From UBA2767 sp965228625 (lineage in GTDB: Bacteria > Pseudomonadota > Alphaproteobacteria > Rhizobiales > Methyloligellaceae): a DNA stretch of 64,000 nucleotides. Under the pieces are notes generated by a model. It ran no database searches, was not told where the DNA came from, and saw only the letters and a list, made by a program, of their open reading frames with translations. The stretch lies in the NCBI GenBank assembly GCA_965228625.1, contig OZ245829.1, positions 1,116,001 to 1,180,000 on the forward strand, read 5' to 3'. Numbering within the stretch: the stretch's first letter is position 1; each line of letters starts with the position of its first letter. This document shows positions 8,468 through 17,294 of this stretch, piece after piece. The position numbers were made by a program, and so were the translations under genes.

Positions 8468-9736
8468 ATGGAGATCATTCAGGTACACGGCACGCTCTTC
8501 ATCGTAATGGCCATCATCTTCGGCCTGTACATGACCTGGGGTATCGGCGCCAACGACGTTGCCAACGTCATGGGAACCTCGGTCGGCTCGGGCGCCATAA
8601 CGGTTACGACGGCGATCATTATCGCCGCGATATTCGAGTTTGCCGGCGCAGCCCTTGCCGGCGGTCATGTGACCCAGACCATCCGGAAAGGGATCATCGA
8701 TCCGACGCCCATAACAGGCAATCCGGAAATTCTTTTGTTTGGCATGCTGGCGGCATTGCTGGCCGCGGCCATCTGGCTGATGCTTGCCTCGATGCGGGGC
8801 TGGCCGGTGTCGACGACCCATTCGATCGTCGGGGCTGTCGTTGGTTTCGCTGTCGCAGCGATCGGTCTGGAAGCTGTCAACTGGGGGAAAATCGGCCAAA
8901 TTGTCGCCAGTTGGGTCGTGTCTCCTGTTCTCGGCGGGGCGATATCTTTCGTCCTGATGATAAGCATTCGTAAGCTCATCCTGAACGCGGACCACCCGTT
9001 CGAAGCGGCGAAACGGTGGGGCCCCTTCTACGTATTTCTGGTTGGCTTCATCATATGCCTGGTCACGATCTTCAAAGGCTTGAAGCACCTGAACATCGAA
9101 CTCGGCGTTCCGGCAAGCTTTCTGGTTGCGGCGGTCTTCGGCGCAGGCATCGCGTTCATCGGTTATCTCCTCATCCAGAAGGTCGAGGTCGACAAGGACG
9201 CGGACAAGGACTTTCACTATGCGAGCGTGGAGAAAGTCTTCGTGCCGATGATGCTGTTCACGGCGTGCGGCATGGCTTTTGCCCATGGCTCGAACGACGT
9301 GGCCAACGGCGTCGGCCCGATGGCAGCGGTCGTGGGCCTTGTTCAGTCGGGCGGCGAGGTCGCACAGAAATCGGCGTTGCCGATCTGGATTTTGCTGATC
9401 GGCGGACTTGGCATCGTTGCGGGTCTTGCAACGTATGGCTACAAGGTGATGCGGACCATCGGCACCAAGATCACTGAATTGACGCCGACGCGCGGGTTCT
9501 GCGCGACGATGGCTGCGGCGACGACGGTCGTTTTGGCGTCGCGCACCGGGATGCCGGTTTCGACGACCCACATCGCCGTCGGCGGAGTGATCGGGGTTGG
9601 CATCGCACGCGGGATCGGCGCACTGGATTTGCGCGTGATCGGCGGCATCATCATGTCATGGGTCATTACCCTTCCGATCGGAGGGATTTTGGCTGCCCTG
9701 TTCTATTTCACGCTCCGCGGCATGTTCATGGGCTGA
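8468..9736 (+). CDS. pit: Inorganic phosphate transporter, Pit family
   Basis: Low-affinity, proton-coupled metal-phosphate symporter in the inner membrane (422 aa). The duplicated family signature is clear: GANDVANVMGTSVGSGA near residue 26 and GSNDVANGVGPMAAVVG near 277, each followed by an STTHSIVG or STTHIAVG motif. There are about ten hydrophobic segments with a hydrophilic loop around 235-255. GGGGGAAG sits before the ATG. With the DUF47 gene it forms the standard two-gene uptake module. A second, unrelated phosphate carrier at 541 suggests uptake by two energetics in the same block. Confidence 0.95.
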   Translation: MEIIQVHGTLFIVMAIIFGLYMTWGIGANDVANVMGTSVGSGAITVTTAIIIAAIFEFAGAALAGGHVTQTIRKGIIDPTPITGNPEILLFGMLAALLAAAIWLMLASMRGWPVSTTHSIVGAVVGFAVAAIGLEAVNWGKIGQIVASWVVSPVLGGAISFVLMISIRKLILNADHPFEAAKRWGPFYVFLVGFIICLVTIFKGLKHLNIELGVPASFLVAAVFGAGIAFIGYLLIQKVEVDKDADKDFHYASVEKVFVPMMLFTACGMAFAHGSNDVANGVGPMAAVVGLVQSGGEVAQKSALPIWILLIGGLGIVAGLATYGYKVMRTIGTKITELTPTRGFCATMAAATTVVLASRTGMPVSTTHIAVGGVIGVGIARGIGALDLRVIGGIIMSWVITLPIGGILAALFYFTLRGMFMG

Positions 9737-9785
9737 CGGCAGCAACGAGGCAGGAAAAACGGCACGCGGATCGGGACTTGCGACG

Positions 9786-11273
9786 TCATTGGGAAATCTC
9801 GGCGCCCGGGGGTGTGTTGAGAAACGCCAGCGCCGGCTCAGGGACGAACTCCATTGGCATCACCTTCCCATCTCTCATGACCATTGCGATCAGGCGATGA
9901 GTGTGGGCGGAATACACAAGATGATGGCCGACGATACCGCCAATGTTCATCCAAACGGTCTCTTTTGACGACAAGGGCGTATGCGCGACAATCACCGGCG
10001 CATGCTTGGGCAGACCAAGTGTCTGACGAAATCGTTTGACGCTTCCCTTGCCGTAGCCCGCCGGCCGGTTTTTCTGCCTCAACCGGTTCCATACCAGTTC
10101 ATACTGAATTCCCGGATAGCGCTGGATGTTGACCAGCGCATTGCGATCAACCCTCGAGCGCACCGGTGCGCCGTGACACCCCGCAAAATCCCTGCGCTGC
10201 ACCACAAAGGCCAAACGGCTGAAGAGTGTCTCGACCGCGTCGACAAAGGCCGCGCCGCGCCGCTGCTTCAGGTGCTTCCGAAACAACACACCCTGCGCGA
10301 CCCCGCCCTTGCCGACATCGGAAGAAAAGCTCTCGTGATTGCCGCGCACATAGAAGACGTTTTCGGGGAAACGGCACTTCAGCATGGCAAACAGGTCGAG
10401 TATCAGAACCGAGGAGTCCATGTCTTCCAGCTCACCCGACTCCTGGTTGTGAACCAGATCGCCGAGGAAGACCAGACAGGCCTCGTTCGCCATCAGCGCC
10501 GTCAGTAGTCCCCCTTCCGTGAGCACGCGCAACAGGTTGTCAACCCGGGCGTGGATGTCGCCCAATATGACAACCGTCATGCTTTTGGGGAACTTTATGA
10601 TCCCGCCAGGATTGCCTTCGTCGTCCGGTTCCCGATAGGCCTCGTTAGCCAGAATGGCGTTAACCTCGCTGATGATCTCGAGGGCCTTCTCGTCATCAAG
10701 CTGGGCGACGGGATGACCGAGCACATCTGGCAGGCGCTCAAGGCAATCACGACGCGCTTTCCACACGTGGGCCGGCGACGCAATTGCGGCGATCTCGGTA
10801 CGACGGTCCGGATCGAGGGGCTCGATTATCAGTGCGCCTCGTTTGTTGAAGATTCTGACATGACGCCCGGCTACGGACTTGTTGAGTCCTAGCGCCGCCC
10901 TCTGAAGATCGTCGGCGCGTCCCAGGACAGTCGTCTCACCGGACACAAGACGGACAAACTCGGGAATGTCATCGTAGAAACCCGAGCCGGTATGAACGAT
11001 CCACTCCCTGTTTCCGTGAGCTTCGTCGCCTGTAACGCCGAGGTCAGGATGAAATTCCAGCGCAACATTGCCGAGCGTCAATTGAAAGGGTTGATCGCTC
11101 CACCCAAGCTGGACGGCTTCTGAGAGAATGACCGGTGCCGGCTCCGGCACGATGAGCGGGGCATCGGCGGTCTTTCTCAAGAAACCACCGAGAAGACCCA
11201 GAAGCGACGTCCTCGCCGCGCGTCCTACAGGCGGCGCTTCGATCCTTCCTGCATTGTCGGACGTTGCACTCAC
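9786..11273 (-). CDS. FHA-like plus PPP-type metallophosphatase
   Basis: About 495 aa. The C-terminal half has the calcineurin-like metal-site motifs of the PPP phosphatase type: GDIHAR near 238, GDLVHN near 270, GNHES near 310, and late His motifs (IVAHTP; SAHTHR). In the N-terminal half, residues ~113-160 read VLGR, then SVAGRHVRI, then an acidic Pro/Asp strand, which is the outline of an FHA phosphothreonine-binding domain; I hold this less firmly. The GTG at 11273 overlaps the previous stop (GTGA) and has AGGAAGG in front; an ATG at 11294 is also possible. It is the last gene of the ppk1 operon. Targets are unknown: phosphoprotein, nucleotide or polyphosphate. Confidence 0.75.
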   Translation of the reverse strand: MSATSDNAGRIEAPPVGRAARTSLLGLLGGFLRKTADAPLIVPEPAPVILSEAVQLGWSDQPFQLTLGNVALEFHPDLGVTGDEAHGNREWIVHTGSGFYDDIPEFVRLVSGETTVLGRADDLQRAALGLNKSVAGRHVRIFNKRGALIIEPLDPDRRTEIAAIASPAHVWKARRDCLERLPDVLGHPVAQLDDEKALEIISEVNAILANEAYREPDDEGNPGGIIKFPKSMTVVILGDIHARVDNLLRVLTEGGLLTALMANEACLVFLGDLVHNQESGELEDMDSSVLILDLFAMLKCRFPENVFYVRGNHESFSSDVGKGGVAQGVLFRKHLKQRRGAAFVDAVETLFSRLAFVVQRRDFAGCHGAPVRSRVDRNALVNIQRYPGIQYELVWNRLRQKNRPAGYGKGSVKRFRQTLGLPKHAPVIVAHTPLSSKETVWMNIGGIVGHHLVYSAHTHRLIAMVMRDGKVMPMEFVPEPALAFLNTPPGAEISQ

Positions 11274-11989
11274 AGCACCGGCGCCTTCCTGCATTCGACG
11301 ATCTTCATCGGCTTGCCCTCACGCTCCAGGCGCAAATAGACGTACACGCCCGAGGTCCAGAAGTACCAGGCAATGGTCCGATAGAACGCAATCTGATGGG
11401 ACACGATTTCCGGGGTGATGTATCGGTCGTGCGGAAACAAGCCGGTCTTCGCTCGCTCGATCCGATCCCGGTATACCCTGTCCGGCGACGGCAGGATGAA
11501 GTCGAAGACATACCGTCCGCGCCAGTCGGTCCCGAAAATCCAGGTCTTTTTCGGTGGGATCTGGACCCGTCGGAAATCCATTTCCAGGGTGTCGCTGTTC
11601 TTGATCCAGTCCTCGTCAAGGACCGTCAACGCGTCCTTGTGGCCTTTGAACGGGGCACCGAGATGAATCTCGCGCGGGCGAAACGTCAGGTCCTGAACGC
11701 GCCACCAATAGGGCTTTGAAAGATCGAGATATCCCTCGTAGGGCCAACCGCGCATCTTTCCGACAAGCGTGCTTTTTCCCGCGCCGGGAGGACCCGTAAC
11801 CAGGAACTGGCGGAACTTCGGCTCCTTGGGGAATGGCACCCCATTTATTTCTTGCAATTCCTCGATCGGCGCGAGGATCAGGTCTTCAGCGGCAATCATG
11901 CTTGCGGACAATGGGAAGAAGCGACGATTCGTGAAATCCCATGCGAACGTGACACAGTTCTCACATCCGATCTGTCGTTGTGCAAGCAT
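11270..11989 (-). CDS. P-loop NTPase or kinase-like protein in ppk1 operon
   Basis: A P-loop GPPGAGKST near residue 66 marks an ATP-using kinase-like fold of about 210 residues. A Walker B candidate is TVLDEDW near 122. A basic patch (RVYRDRIERAK) near 170 could be a lid. I do not recognise a named family. The stop overlaps the GTG of the FHA/phosphatase gene by two bases, and the gene starts 12 bases after ppk1 ends, so the three are one operon. A kinase encoded next to a PPP-type phosphatase recalls bacterial Pnkp, which has both in one chain, but there is no ligase here. The start is uncertain: ATG 11989 or ATG 11899. Confidence 0.7.
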   Translation of the reverse strand: MLAQRQIGCENCVTFAWDFTNRRFFPLSASMIAAEDLILAPIEELQEINGVPFPKEPKFRQFLVTGPPGAGKSTLVGKMRGWPYEGYLDLSKPYWWRVQDLTFRPREIHLGAPFKGHKDALTVLDEDWIKNSDTLEMDFRRVQIPPKKTWIFGTDWRGRYVFDFILPSPDRVYRDRIERAKTGLFPHDRYITPEIVSHQIAFYRTIAWYFWTSGVYVYLRLEREGKPMKIVECRKAPVL

Positions 11990-12001
11990 TCTCCGCGTAC
12001 G

Positions 12002-15000
12002 TCAGCGGGTCGTCCGCCGCGCAATAGCCTTGGGTCGGAGCAGCTTTTTCTGCTGCGCCTCCCGGTGCCGGCTTTCCGCGGCGTCGATCATGGCCTGTTG
12101 GCACCCTTGCGGGTTCTTGCCGTTCTTCGGCACTCGTTGGGTATAGGAACCGTCGGAGTCCATCTCCCAAACACAGCGCTGATCTTTCAATTGCACGTCG
12201 AGACTTGCGCGCAGCCGTTCGCGCAGGTGCTCGTCTTCGACCGGTGCAAGCACTTCCGCACGATGCTCCAGATTGCGCATCATCAGGTCGGCGGACCCGA
12301 TGTAGAACTCTTCATCGCCTCCGTTTCGGAAATAATAGATCCGACCATGTTCGAGAAACCGCCCGACCACGCTGATCACGGTGATGTTGTCGGACAACCC
12401 CGGAATACCTGGCCGCAATCGGCACGTGTCGCGAACGATCAATTCGATTTTCACCCCGACACGTGACGCGCGATACAGCGCTTCGGTGATGTCCGGATCT
12501 TCCAGTGCATTGGTTTTCAGACGGATCAGTCCGCGTGACCGGCTCGAGTTCTTTGAGATCTCACGATCAATCTTGTTGAGTAGCTCATCCTTGATGTTCG
12601 AAGGCGACACCAGAATCTTCGAATAATGCCGTTGCGGCTGACACCCGGATGTCAGGAAGTTGAAGAAGTTTCCGATCTCCGCGCAGGTTTTGGCGTCGCA
12701 GGTCAGAATTCCGTAGTCCACATAAAGACGCGCCGTATCTGCGTGATAGTTGCCGGTGCCGACATGGGCATAGTGGCACAAACCGTTGAAATCCCGGCGG
12801 ATGACCAGGACGAGCTTGGAATGTGTCTTGAGGCCGACAATGCCATATGTGACGTGAATGCCGGCCTCCTCCAAACGATTGGCCCATGTGATATTGGCGG
12901 CCTCGTCGAAACGCGCCTTCAACTCCACCGCCACGGCAACCTGTTTGCCGTTACGGGCCGCTTCGATCAGGTAGTCGACGATCCCGGTTCCTTCCGTCGT
13001 CCGGTAGAGCGTCATCTTGATGGCGAGCACCTTGGGATCGTGGCAGGCCTCGCGAACAAAGCGCACCACCGACGTTTGGAAGGACTCGTAGGGATGCTGG
13101 AGAAAGAACGGTCCTTTGTTACGAATGGCGTGGAAGATGTTGGACTCGCCTTCGATCTCAACATTGTCGATCGGGTGGTGATCAGGGTCATGCAGCTCCT
13201 GAACATTGATCGACGCGATCTCGAACAAGTCGCGCATGCCCAACATGACATCGCTCCCGTAGACATCCTCTTCCTCATCAAGACCGAGTTCGGCAGCCAA
13301 CATGCCGCGATGTTCAGGTCTGATGTCGGTCGCCGTCTCCAGACGCACGATCGGCGCGAACTTCCGGTCCCGGACCTCGCTCTCGATCAATTCAAGCAGA
13401 TCGTCCGCGGTTTCCTCTTCACGCTCGGTGTTGGCGTTTCGCGTGACCCGGAACGCCTCGCACGTCATCACTTCGACGTCGGGGAACAGAACATCGAGGT
13501 TGTTGGCCATGACATCTTCAAGCAGCACGAACCTGTTCGATGTGCCGATGCGAATGAAACGCGGCACATTGTTTCCCGTCGGCACCTTGACACGGGCGAG
13601 GGTCGGCGCTTCCTCGCCTTCCGTTCGCAGCGATACCAGCAGGTTCAACGACAGATTCGAGATATGCGGGAATGGGTGTGCCGGGTCCATCGCAAGCGGC
13701 GTGACGAGCGGATAGATGTTTTCCAGATAATATGCCCGCACGCCGGCCTGTTCGTTCTCGAGCAGGTCGGCGTAGTCGCATATCGCAATATTGCGTGCCT
13801 GGAGCTTCTGTTTCAGATCGAGAAAGATCTTTCTGGCCCGTGATTGGATCTCCCGCACCATCGCGACTGCGTCCTGGATCTGATCGTGAGGGCTGCGGCC
13901 ATCGACTGTCAGCTCCTGAATCCCCGCCCCAACCTGCTGCTTCAAGCCACCGATGCGTTTCATGAAGAACTCGTCGAGATTGCCGCCGACAATCGCCAGG
14001 AACTTCACCCGCTCCAACAGCGGGGTCCGGCTGTCCTTGGCCTCGTGCAGCACCCGCTTGTTGAACTCCAGCCAGGTGAGTTCGCGGTTCAGATAGAGTT
14101 CCGGCGCTTTCAGATTCTTTCCGGTCTCGGCGACCGAGCGGGCCGCCTTGTCGGCCGCTTCTTTCGCCTTCAATGCAGCACGTTCGGCAGCTGCCTTCGA
14201 AGCCACAGCCGCGTGTGCAGCGGCTGCCGCTTCCGATTTCTCGGCCGCTTTGGTTGACGCGCGCATGCCGTGCACCGCCGCCTTTGTCACCGTGCGCGCT
14301 TCATCGGCCGAGGCCTGTGCCTTGCTTAGCGATTCACCCGTCTGATCGTTTCCGGTGCGGACCGAGCTCTCCGCCCGTCTTGCGGCCAATTCGGTTTTCT
14401 TCACCGCACGCGCGGCTTCCTTGACCTTCTCCCCCGCCGCAACAGATTCGGCCTTCGCCTGACTGGCCAGTGCGGCCACCCTCATCGCCGCCGCTTCGGC
14501 GGCAGCCTCTTTGGCTTCCGCGTCTTTCATGAGTTTTGCGCAGCGCCGTTTCGAGGCCTTGATCGATCGCGCACTCGGTTTGTCCGTCCTCTCGGACTGG
14601 GCCGCCTCGATTTCAGCGCCCTTGGCTTTCGCCGCGGCCTTGATCGCGGCCGATTCCGTCTTGCGGGCTTCCGCCGCCGCCACTTCGCATTCGGATGCGA
14701 GCTCTGCCGCGCACGCCGCCATCTGCTCGGCCGCAGTCGCCGCCTTGGCCGCGGCCTTGGCCTCCTTGTCGGCGGTCGCCACGGCGCGACTGAGTGCAGT
14801 CTTCGGATGTCCGCGCTCGGCCGCAGTCAAAGTGGCCTCTGTCGCCCTCTTTGTCTTTGCAACGGACTTCGCTGCGCTCGCCGTTTTGTCGGCGGCTTTT
14901 GAAGCCTTCTTGCGCGACTTGCTCGCGGCCTTTGTGACTTCATCGGCCTTCGTTTCCGCACGCCTCATCCCGGGAGAGAGAAGGCTATTGACGGACTCCT

Positions 15001-15043
15001 CGACGCTTATCCTTCTGATTGGCGGAATGTGGTCTTTTTCCAT
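12002..15043 (-). CDS. ppk1: Polyphosphate kinase 1 with long Ala/Lys-rich N-terminal extension
   Basis: Makes polyphosphate from ATP. The enzyme proper starts near residue 313 (PELYLNRELTWLEFNKRVL) and is complete: the histidine that is autophosphorylated is in THSKLVL at residue 741, followed by HVGTGNY at 760 and, near the C-terminus, IGSADLMMRNLEHRAEV with the second active-site region. Ordinary PPK1 proteins are about 700 residues; this one has 1013 because of residues ~25-312, which are Ala/Lys/Glu-rich, low-complexity and almost certainly helical, resembling TolA or histone-H1-like segments. AAAGG lies seven bases before the ATG, and the frame is continuous. First gene of a three-gene operon; an FNR-like site lies about 85 bases upstream. 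Confidence 0.95.
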   Translation of the reverse strand: MEKDHIPPIRRISVEESVNSLLSPGMRRAETKADEVTKAASKSRKKASKAADKTASAAKSVAKTKRATEATLTAAERGHPKTALSRAVATADKEAKAAAKAATAAEQMAACAAELASECEVAAAEARKTESAAIKAAAKAKGAEIEAAQSERTDKPSARSIKASKRRCAKLMKDAEAKEAAAEAAAMRVAALASQAKAESVAAGEKVKEAARAVKKTELAARRAESSVRTGNDQTGESLSKAQASADEARTVTKAAVHGMRASTKAAEKSEAAAAAHAAVASKAAAERAALKAKEAADKAARSVAETGKNLKAPELYLNRELTWLEFNKRVLHEAKDSRTPLLERVKFLAIVGGNLDEFFMKRIGGLKQQVGAGIQELTVDGRSPHDQIQDAVAMVREIQSRARKIFLDLKQKLQARNIAICDYADLLENEQAGVRAYYLENIYPLVTPLAMDPAHPFPHISNLSLNLLVSLRTEGEEAPTLARVKVPTGNNVPRFIRIGTSNRFVLLEDVMANNLDVLFPDVEVMTCEAFRVTRNANTEREEETADDLLELIESEVRDRKFAPIVRLETATDIRPEHRGMLAAELGLDEEEDVYGSDVMLGMRDLFEIASINVQELHDPDHHPIDNVEIEGESNIFHAIRNKGPFFLQHPYESFQTSVVRFVREACHDPKVLAIKMTLYRTTEGTGIVDYLIEAARNGKQVAVAVELKARFDEAANITWANRLEEAGIHVTYGIVGLKTHSKLVLVIRRDFNGLCHYAHVGTGNYHADTARLYVDYGILTCDAKTCAEIGNFFNFLTSGCQPQRHYSKILVSPSNIKDELLNKIDREISKNSSRSRGLIRLKTNALEDPDITEALYRASRVGVKIELIVRDTCRLRPGIPGLSDNITVISVVGRFLEHGRIYYFRNGGDEEFYIGSADLMMRNLEHRAEVLAPVEDEHLRERLRASLDVQLKDQRCVWEMDSDGSYTQRVPKNGKNPQGCQQAMIDAAESRHREAQQKKLLRPKAIARRTTR

Positions 15044-15127
15044 GACTCAACCTTTCCCGGCGCCGGCCGGGGACACGTGTCAAAACTCTCTGTCAGAAAT
15101 TTTAGCGAAGATGGGCGCGCGGCGTCG

Positions 15128-15139
15128 TAATCTAGATCA
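15128..15139. promoter_or_regulatory. FNR/FixK-like palindrome upstream of ppk1
   Basis: TAATCTAGATCA fits TTGAT-N4-ATCAA with two mismatches in the left half. It lies 85 bases upstream of the ppk1 ATG and 253 bases before the divergent DUF1538 gene, so it could serve either. The 348-base divergent gap holds no ORF of its own. Confidence 0.35.
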
Positions 15140-15391
15140 TTTTTTGCCGAAATTTCTTGTCGAAAATTTCAATGCCACATATTCAGGGGAGCAGACCTTG
15201 CTGTGATCTGAAACGTGTCCGCGTCAGATGCAACCGGACTCATCCGCGGTTCCAAGTGCTCGATCCGGGTCTGAACCTGTCGTCCTGATTGGCGACGTGA
15301 TGCATCGGATGCAACCGCTGTTTCGGGCTGTCGGCCGCAAACGGATCTCCCGCTTGCAAAGGTAACCGGAGGGAGAGGGAAACCTGCTCGG

Positions 15392-16132
15392 ATGCTGAAG
15401 GCCACTCTCAAAGCGGCGGGCCTGCTTGGCGGAACCCTTCGCGATCTCGCGCCTATTATTCTGACCATCACGTTCTTCGAGTTGGCTATCCTTCGCCAGC
15501 CGATTCACAATCTGGGCGATATCGCGGTTGGCTTCCTGTTCGTCATGGTCGGCCTCGCGGTGTTCATTCGCGGCCTTGAGATGGCCCTCTTTCCGTTGGG
15601 CGAGGCGCTGGCAAACGCATTTGTGAGCAAGGGCCTGCTGTTCTGGCTGCTGACGTTTGCCTTTGGGCTGGGATTCGGCACCACGATTGCGGAACCTGCT
15701 CTCATTGCCGTCAGCGAAGAAGCTGCCGAGGTCATGTCGGCGGCGGGATTCATCGCCGCGGGCGAGACCAGCATGGCGCATCATGCGCAGGCACTGCGGT
15801 ACACCGTTGCGCTCTCGGTTGGTGTTGCTCTTGTTCTTGGCGTCTTCCGGATCCTCAAGGGCTGGCCGATACAGTGGCTGATCATCACCGGGTATACTGT
15901 TGCCGTCGCGTTGACCACGCTCGCGCCTCCGGAGATCGTCGGCATCGCCTATGACAGTGGCGGCGTGACGACGTCGACAATCACGGTGCCGTTGGTCGCC
16001 GCGCTCGGAGTCGGGCTGGCCAGTGTGATCAAGGGGCGCAACCCGATGGTCGACGGGTTCGGTCTGATCGCATTCGCCAGCGTGATGCCCATCATCTTTG
16101 TCCTGATCTTCGGCATCGCGCTTCGCCTATGA
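15392..16132 (+). CDS. DUF1538 membrane protein, first copy
   Basis: Multi-pass inner-membrane protein (246 aa, about seven hydrophobic segments) of the DUF1538 family, whose substrate is not established. Conserved-looking polar motifs inside the membrane region are [17 protein letters not shown] near residue 95 and [18 protein letters not shown] near 188, both of which recur in the next gene. A purine-rich GGAGGGAGAGG is about 14 bases before the ATG, a little far. The stop overlaps the next ATG (ATGA). The motifs and the downstream PII-like and CBS proteins suggest a regulated transporter. Confidence 0.88.
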   Translation: MLKATLKAAGLLGGTLRDLAPIILTITFFELAILRQPIHNLGDIAVGFLFVMVGLAVFIRGLEMALFPLGEALANAFVSKGLLFWLLTFAFGLGFGTTIAEPALIAVSEEAAEVMSAAGFIAAGETSMAHHAQALRYTVALSVGVALVLGVFRILKGWPIQWLIITGYTVAVALTTLAPPEIVGIAYDSGGVTTSTITVPLVAALGVGLASVIKGRNPMVDGFGLIAFASVMPIIFVLIFGIALRL

Positions 16133-16944
16133 CCGCCGCTTTCATACAGGACCTGGGCGAGACCATTCTTTCCACCGTGTGGGATGTCGCGCCAATCGCT
16201 CTGATCCTTTTGGGTTTTCAAATTGGCGTTCTGCGCGAGCGCATCCCCAATCTGCGCCGCGTGCTTGTGGGGTCCTTCTATGTGGTGCTGGGATTGGCCT
16301 TCTTTCTGTTCGGTCTTGAGCGCGCCCTGTTCCCGCTGGGCAAGGCCATGGCGACCCAGCTTACCGACCCTGCACTGATCAACCCGGGCGTGACCGGGGA
16401 GCGGGCAAGCTGGGATGACTACTACCTGACTTATCTGTTTGCATTCGCGATCGGGTTCGCAACAACGATTGCGGAACCGGCGCTCATCGCCGTTTCGCTC
16501 AAGGCGCGGGACGTCTCGGGTGGCGCGGTGGGCGCATGGGGATTGCGCTGCGCGGTCGCGTTCGGTGTCGCGATCAGCCTTGCCGTCGGCACGTTGCGGA
16601 TTGTCACCGGCACACCGCTCTACATCTATATGATCGTCGGCTATGTGATCGTGATCGTTCAGACCTTGTTCGCCCCGCGGATGATCGTGCCGCTCGCCTA
16701 CGATTCCGGAGGTGTCACAACGTCAACGGTAACCGTGCCACTCGTGACAGCATTGGGGATCGGGCTCGCGGCCGGCGTGCCGGGGCGCAGCGTTCTGATT
16801 GACGGATTTGGCCTGATTGCCCTCGCCAGCCTGTTTCCTATGATCACCGTGATGGGGTACGCGCAGGTGAGCGCCTGGCTGGCGCGCCGGCGTACGGTCG
16901 CGGAGCTTGAGACGGGACATGTGGAAGGAGAACACGGACCATGA
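16129..16944 (+). CDS. DUF1538 membrane protein, second copy
   Basis: Paralogue of the preceding gene (271 aa) with the same two signatures, [16 protein letters not shown] and [18 protein letters not shown], and a short hydrophilic tail ([21 protein letters not shown]). It starts inside the stop of the first copy and ends inside the start of the PII-like gene (ATGA at both ends). Two half-size copies translated in tandem suggest a heterodimeric channel or carrier built from two homologous halves; in some genomes DUF1538 is said to be fused, which I cannot verify here. Confidence 0.88.
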   Translation: MTAAFIQDLGETILSTVWDVAPIALILLGFQIGVLRERIPNLRRVLVGSFYVVLGLAFFLFGLERALFPLGKAMATQLTDPALINPGVTGERASWDDYYLTYLFAFAIGFATTIAEPALIAVSLKARDVSGGAVGAWGLRCAVAFGVAISLAVGTLRIVTGTPLYIYMIVGYVIVIVQTLFAPRMIVPLAYDSGGVTTSTVTVPLVTALGIGLAAGVPGRSVLIDGFGLIALASLFPMITVMGYAQVSAWLARRRTVAELETGHVEGEHGP

Positions 16945-17294
16945 AGTTCAAGCTGATTGTCGTGATGGCGGAAGACAAACTCACCGACCAGGCGATCGAG
17001 ACAGCGCGTGCGCACGGCGCCACCGGGTGCACGGTTATCACAAGCGCCCGCGGCGAGGGCTTGCAACCGGCCCAGACATTTCTCGGGCTAACGGTTGAGG
17101 GCCAACGCGACATGATCCTGTTTCTGGTCGAGGAGCATCACAGCCGCGAGATACTGGAAGCAATAAGTGCCGCGTGCCGCTTCGACGTCGATCCCGGAAC
17201 CGGCGTCGCCTTTCAACTCGATATTGAGGATGCAATCGGATTACATGGTCAGATCGAGACCATCCAGCAGGGGATCGAAGAGGAGGAATTGTGA
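16941..17294 (+). CDS. PII-like signalling protein linked to DUF1538
   Basis: Small trimer-forming PII-fold protein (117 aa). The start [22 protein letters not shown] and the strand GATGCTVITSARGEG match the first half of the ferredoxin-like PII fold; the region equivalent to the T-loop is short (GLQPAQTFLGL) and lacks the Tyr uridylylated in GlnB, so it is probably controlled by ligand binding and not by GlnD. AAGGAG is 10 bases before the ATG. Placed between a membrane carrier pair and a CBS protein, it probably gates the DUF1538 proteins as SbtB or GlnK do for their transporters (inference). Confidence 0.85.
   Translation: MKFKLIVVMAEDKLTDQAIETARAHGATGCTVITSARGEGLQPAQTFLGLTVEGQRDMILFLVEEHHSREILEAISAACRFDVDPGTGVAFQLDIEDAIGLHGQIETIQQGIEEEEL

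Noticed and set aside
8438..9571. 377-aa minus-strand ORF, rich in Arg, Asp and His
   Set aside because: Antisense of pit; the pit frame has all family motifs. The same holds for the long antisense ORFs over ppk1 (12626-13843), the citrate-lyase genes (34062-35372) and DUF3604 (36137-37477).
15074..15096. TGTCA repeats upstream of ppk1 as a PHO box
   Set aside because: GTGTCAA and CTGTCAG are 13 bases apart start to start; a PHO box needs 11.
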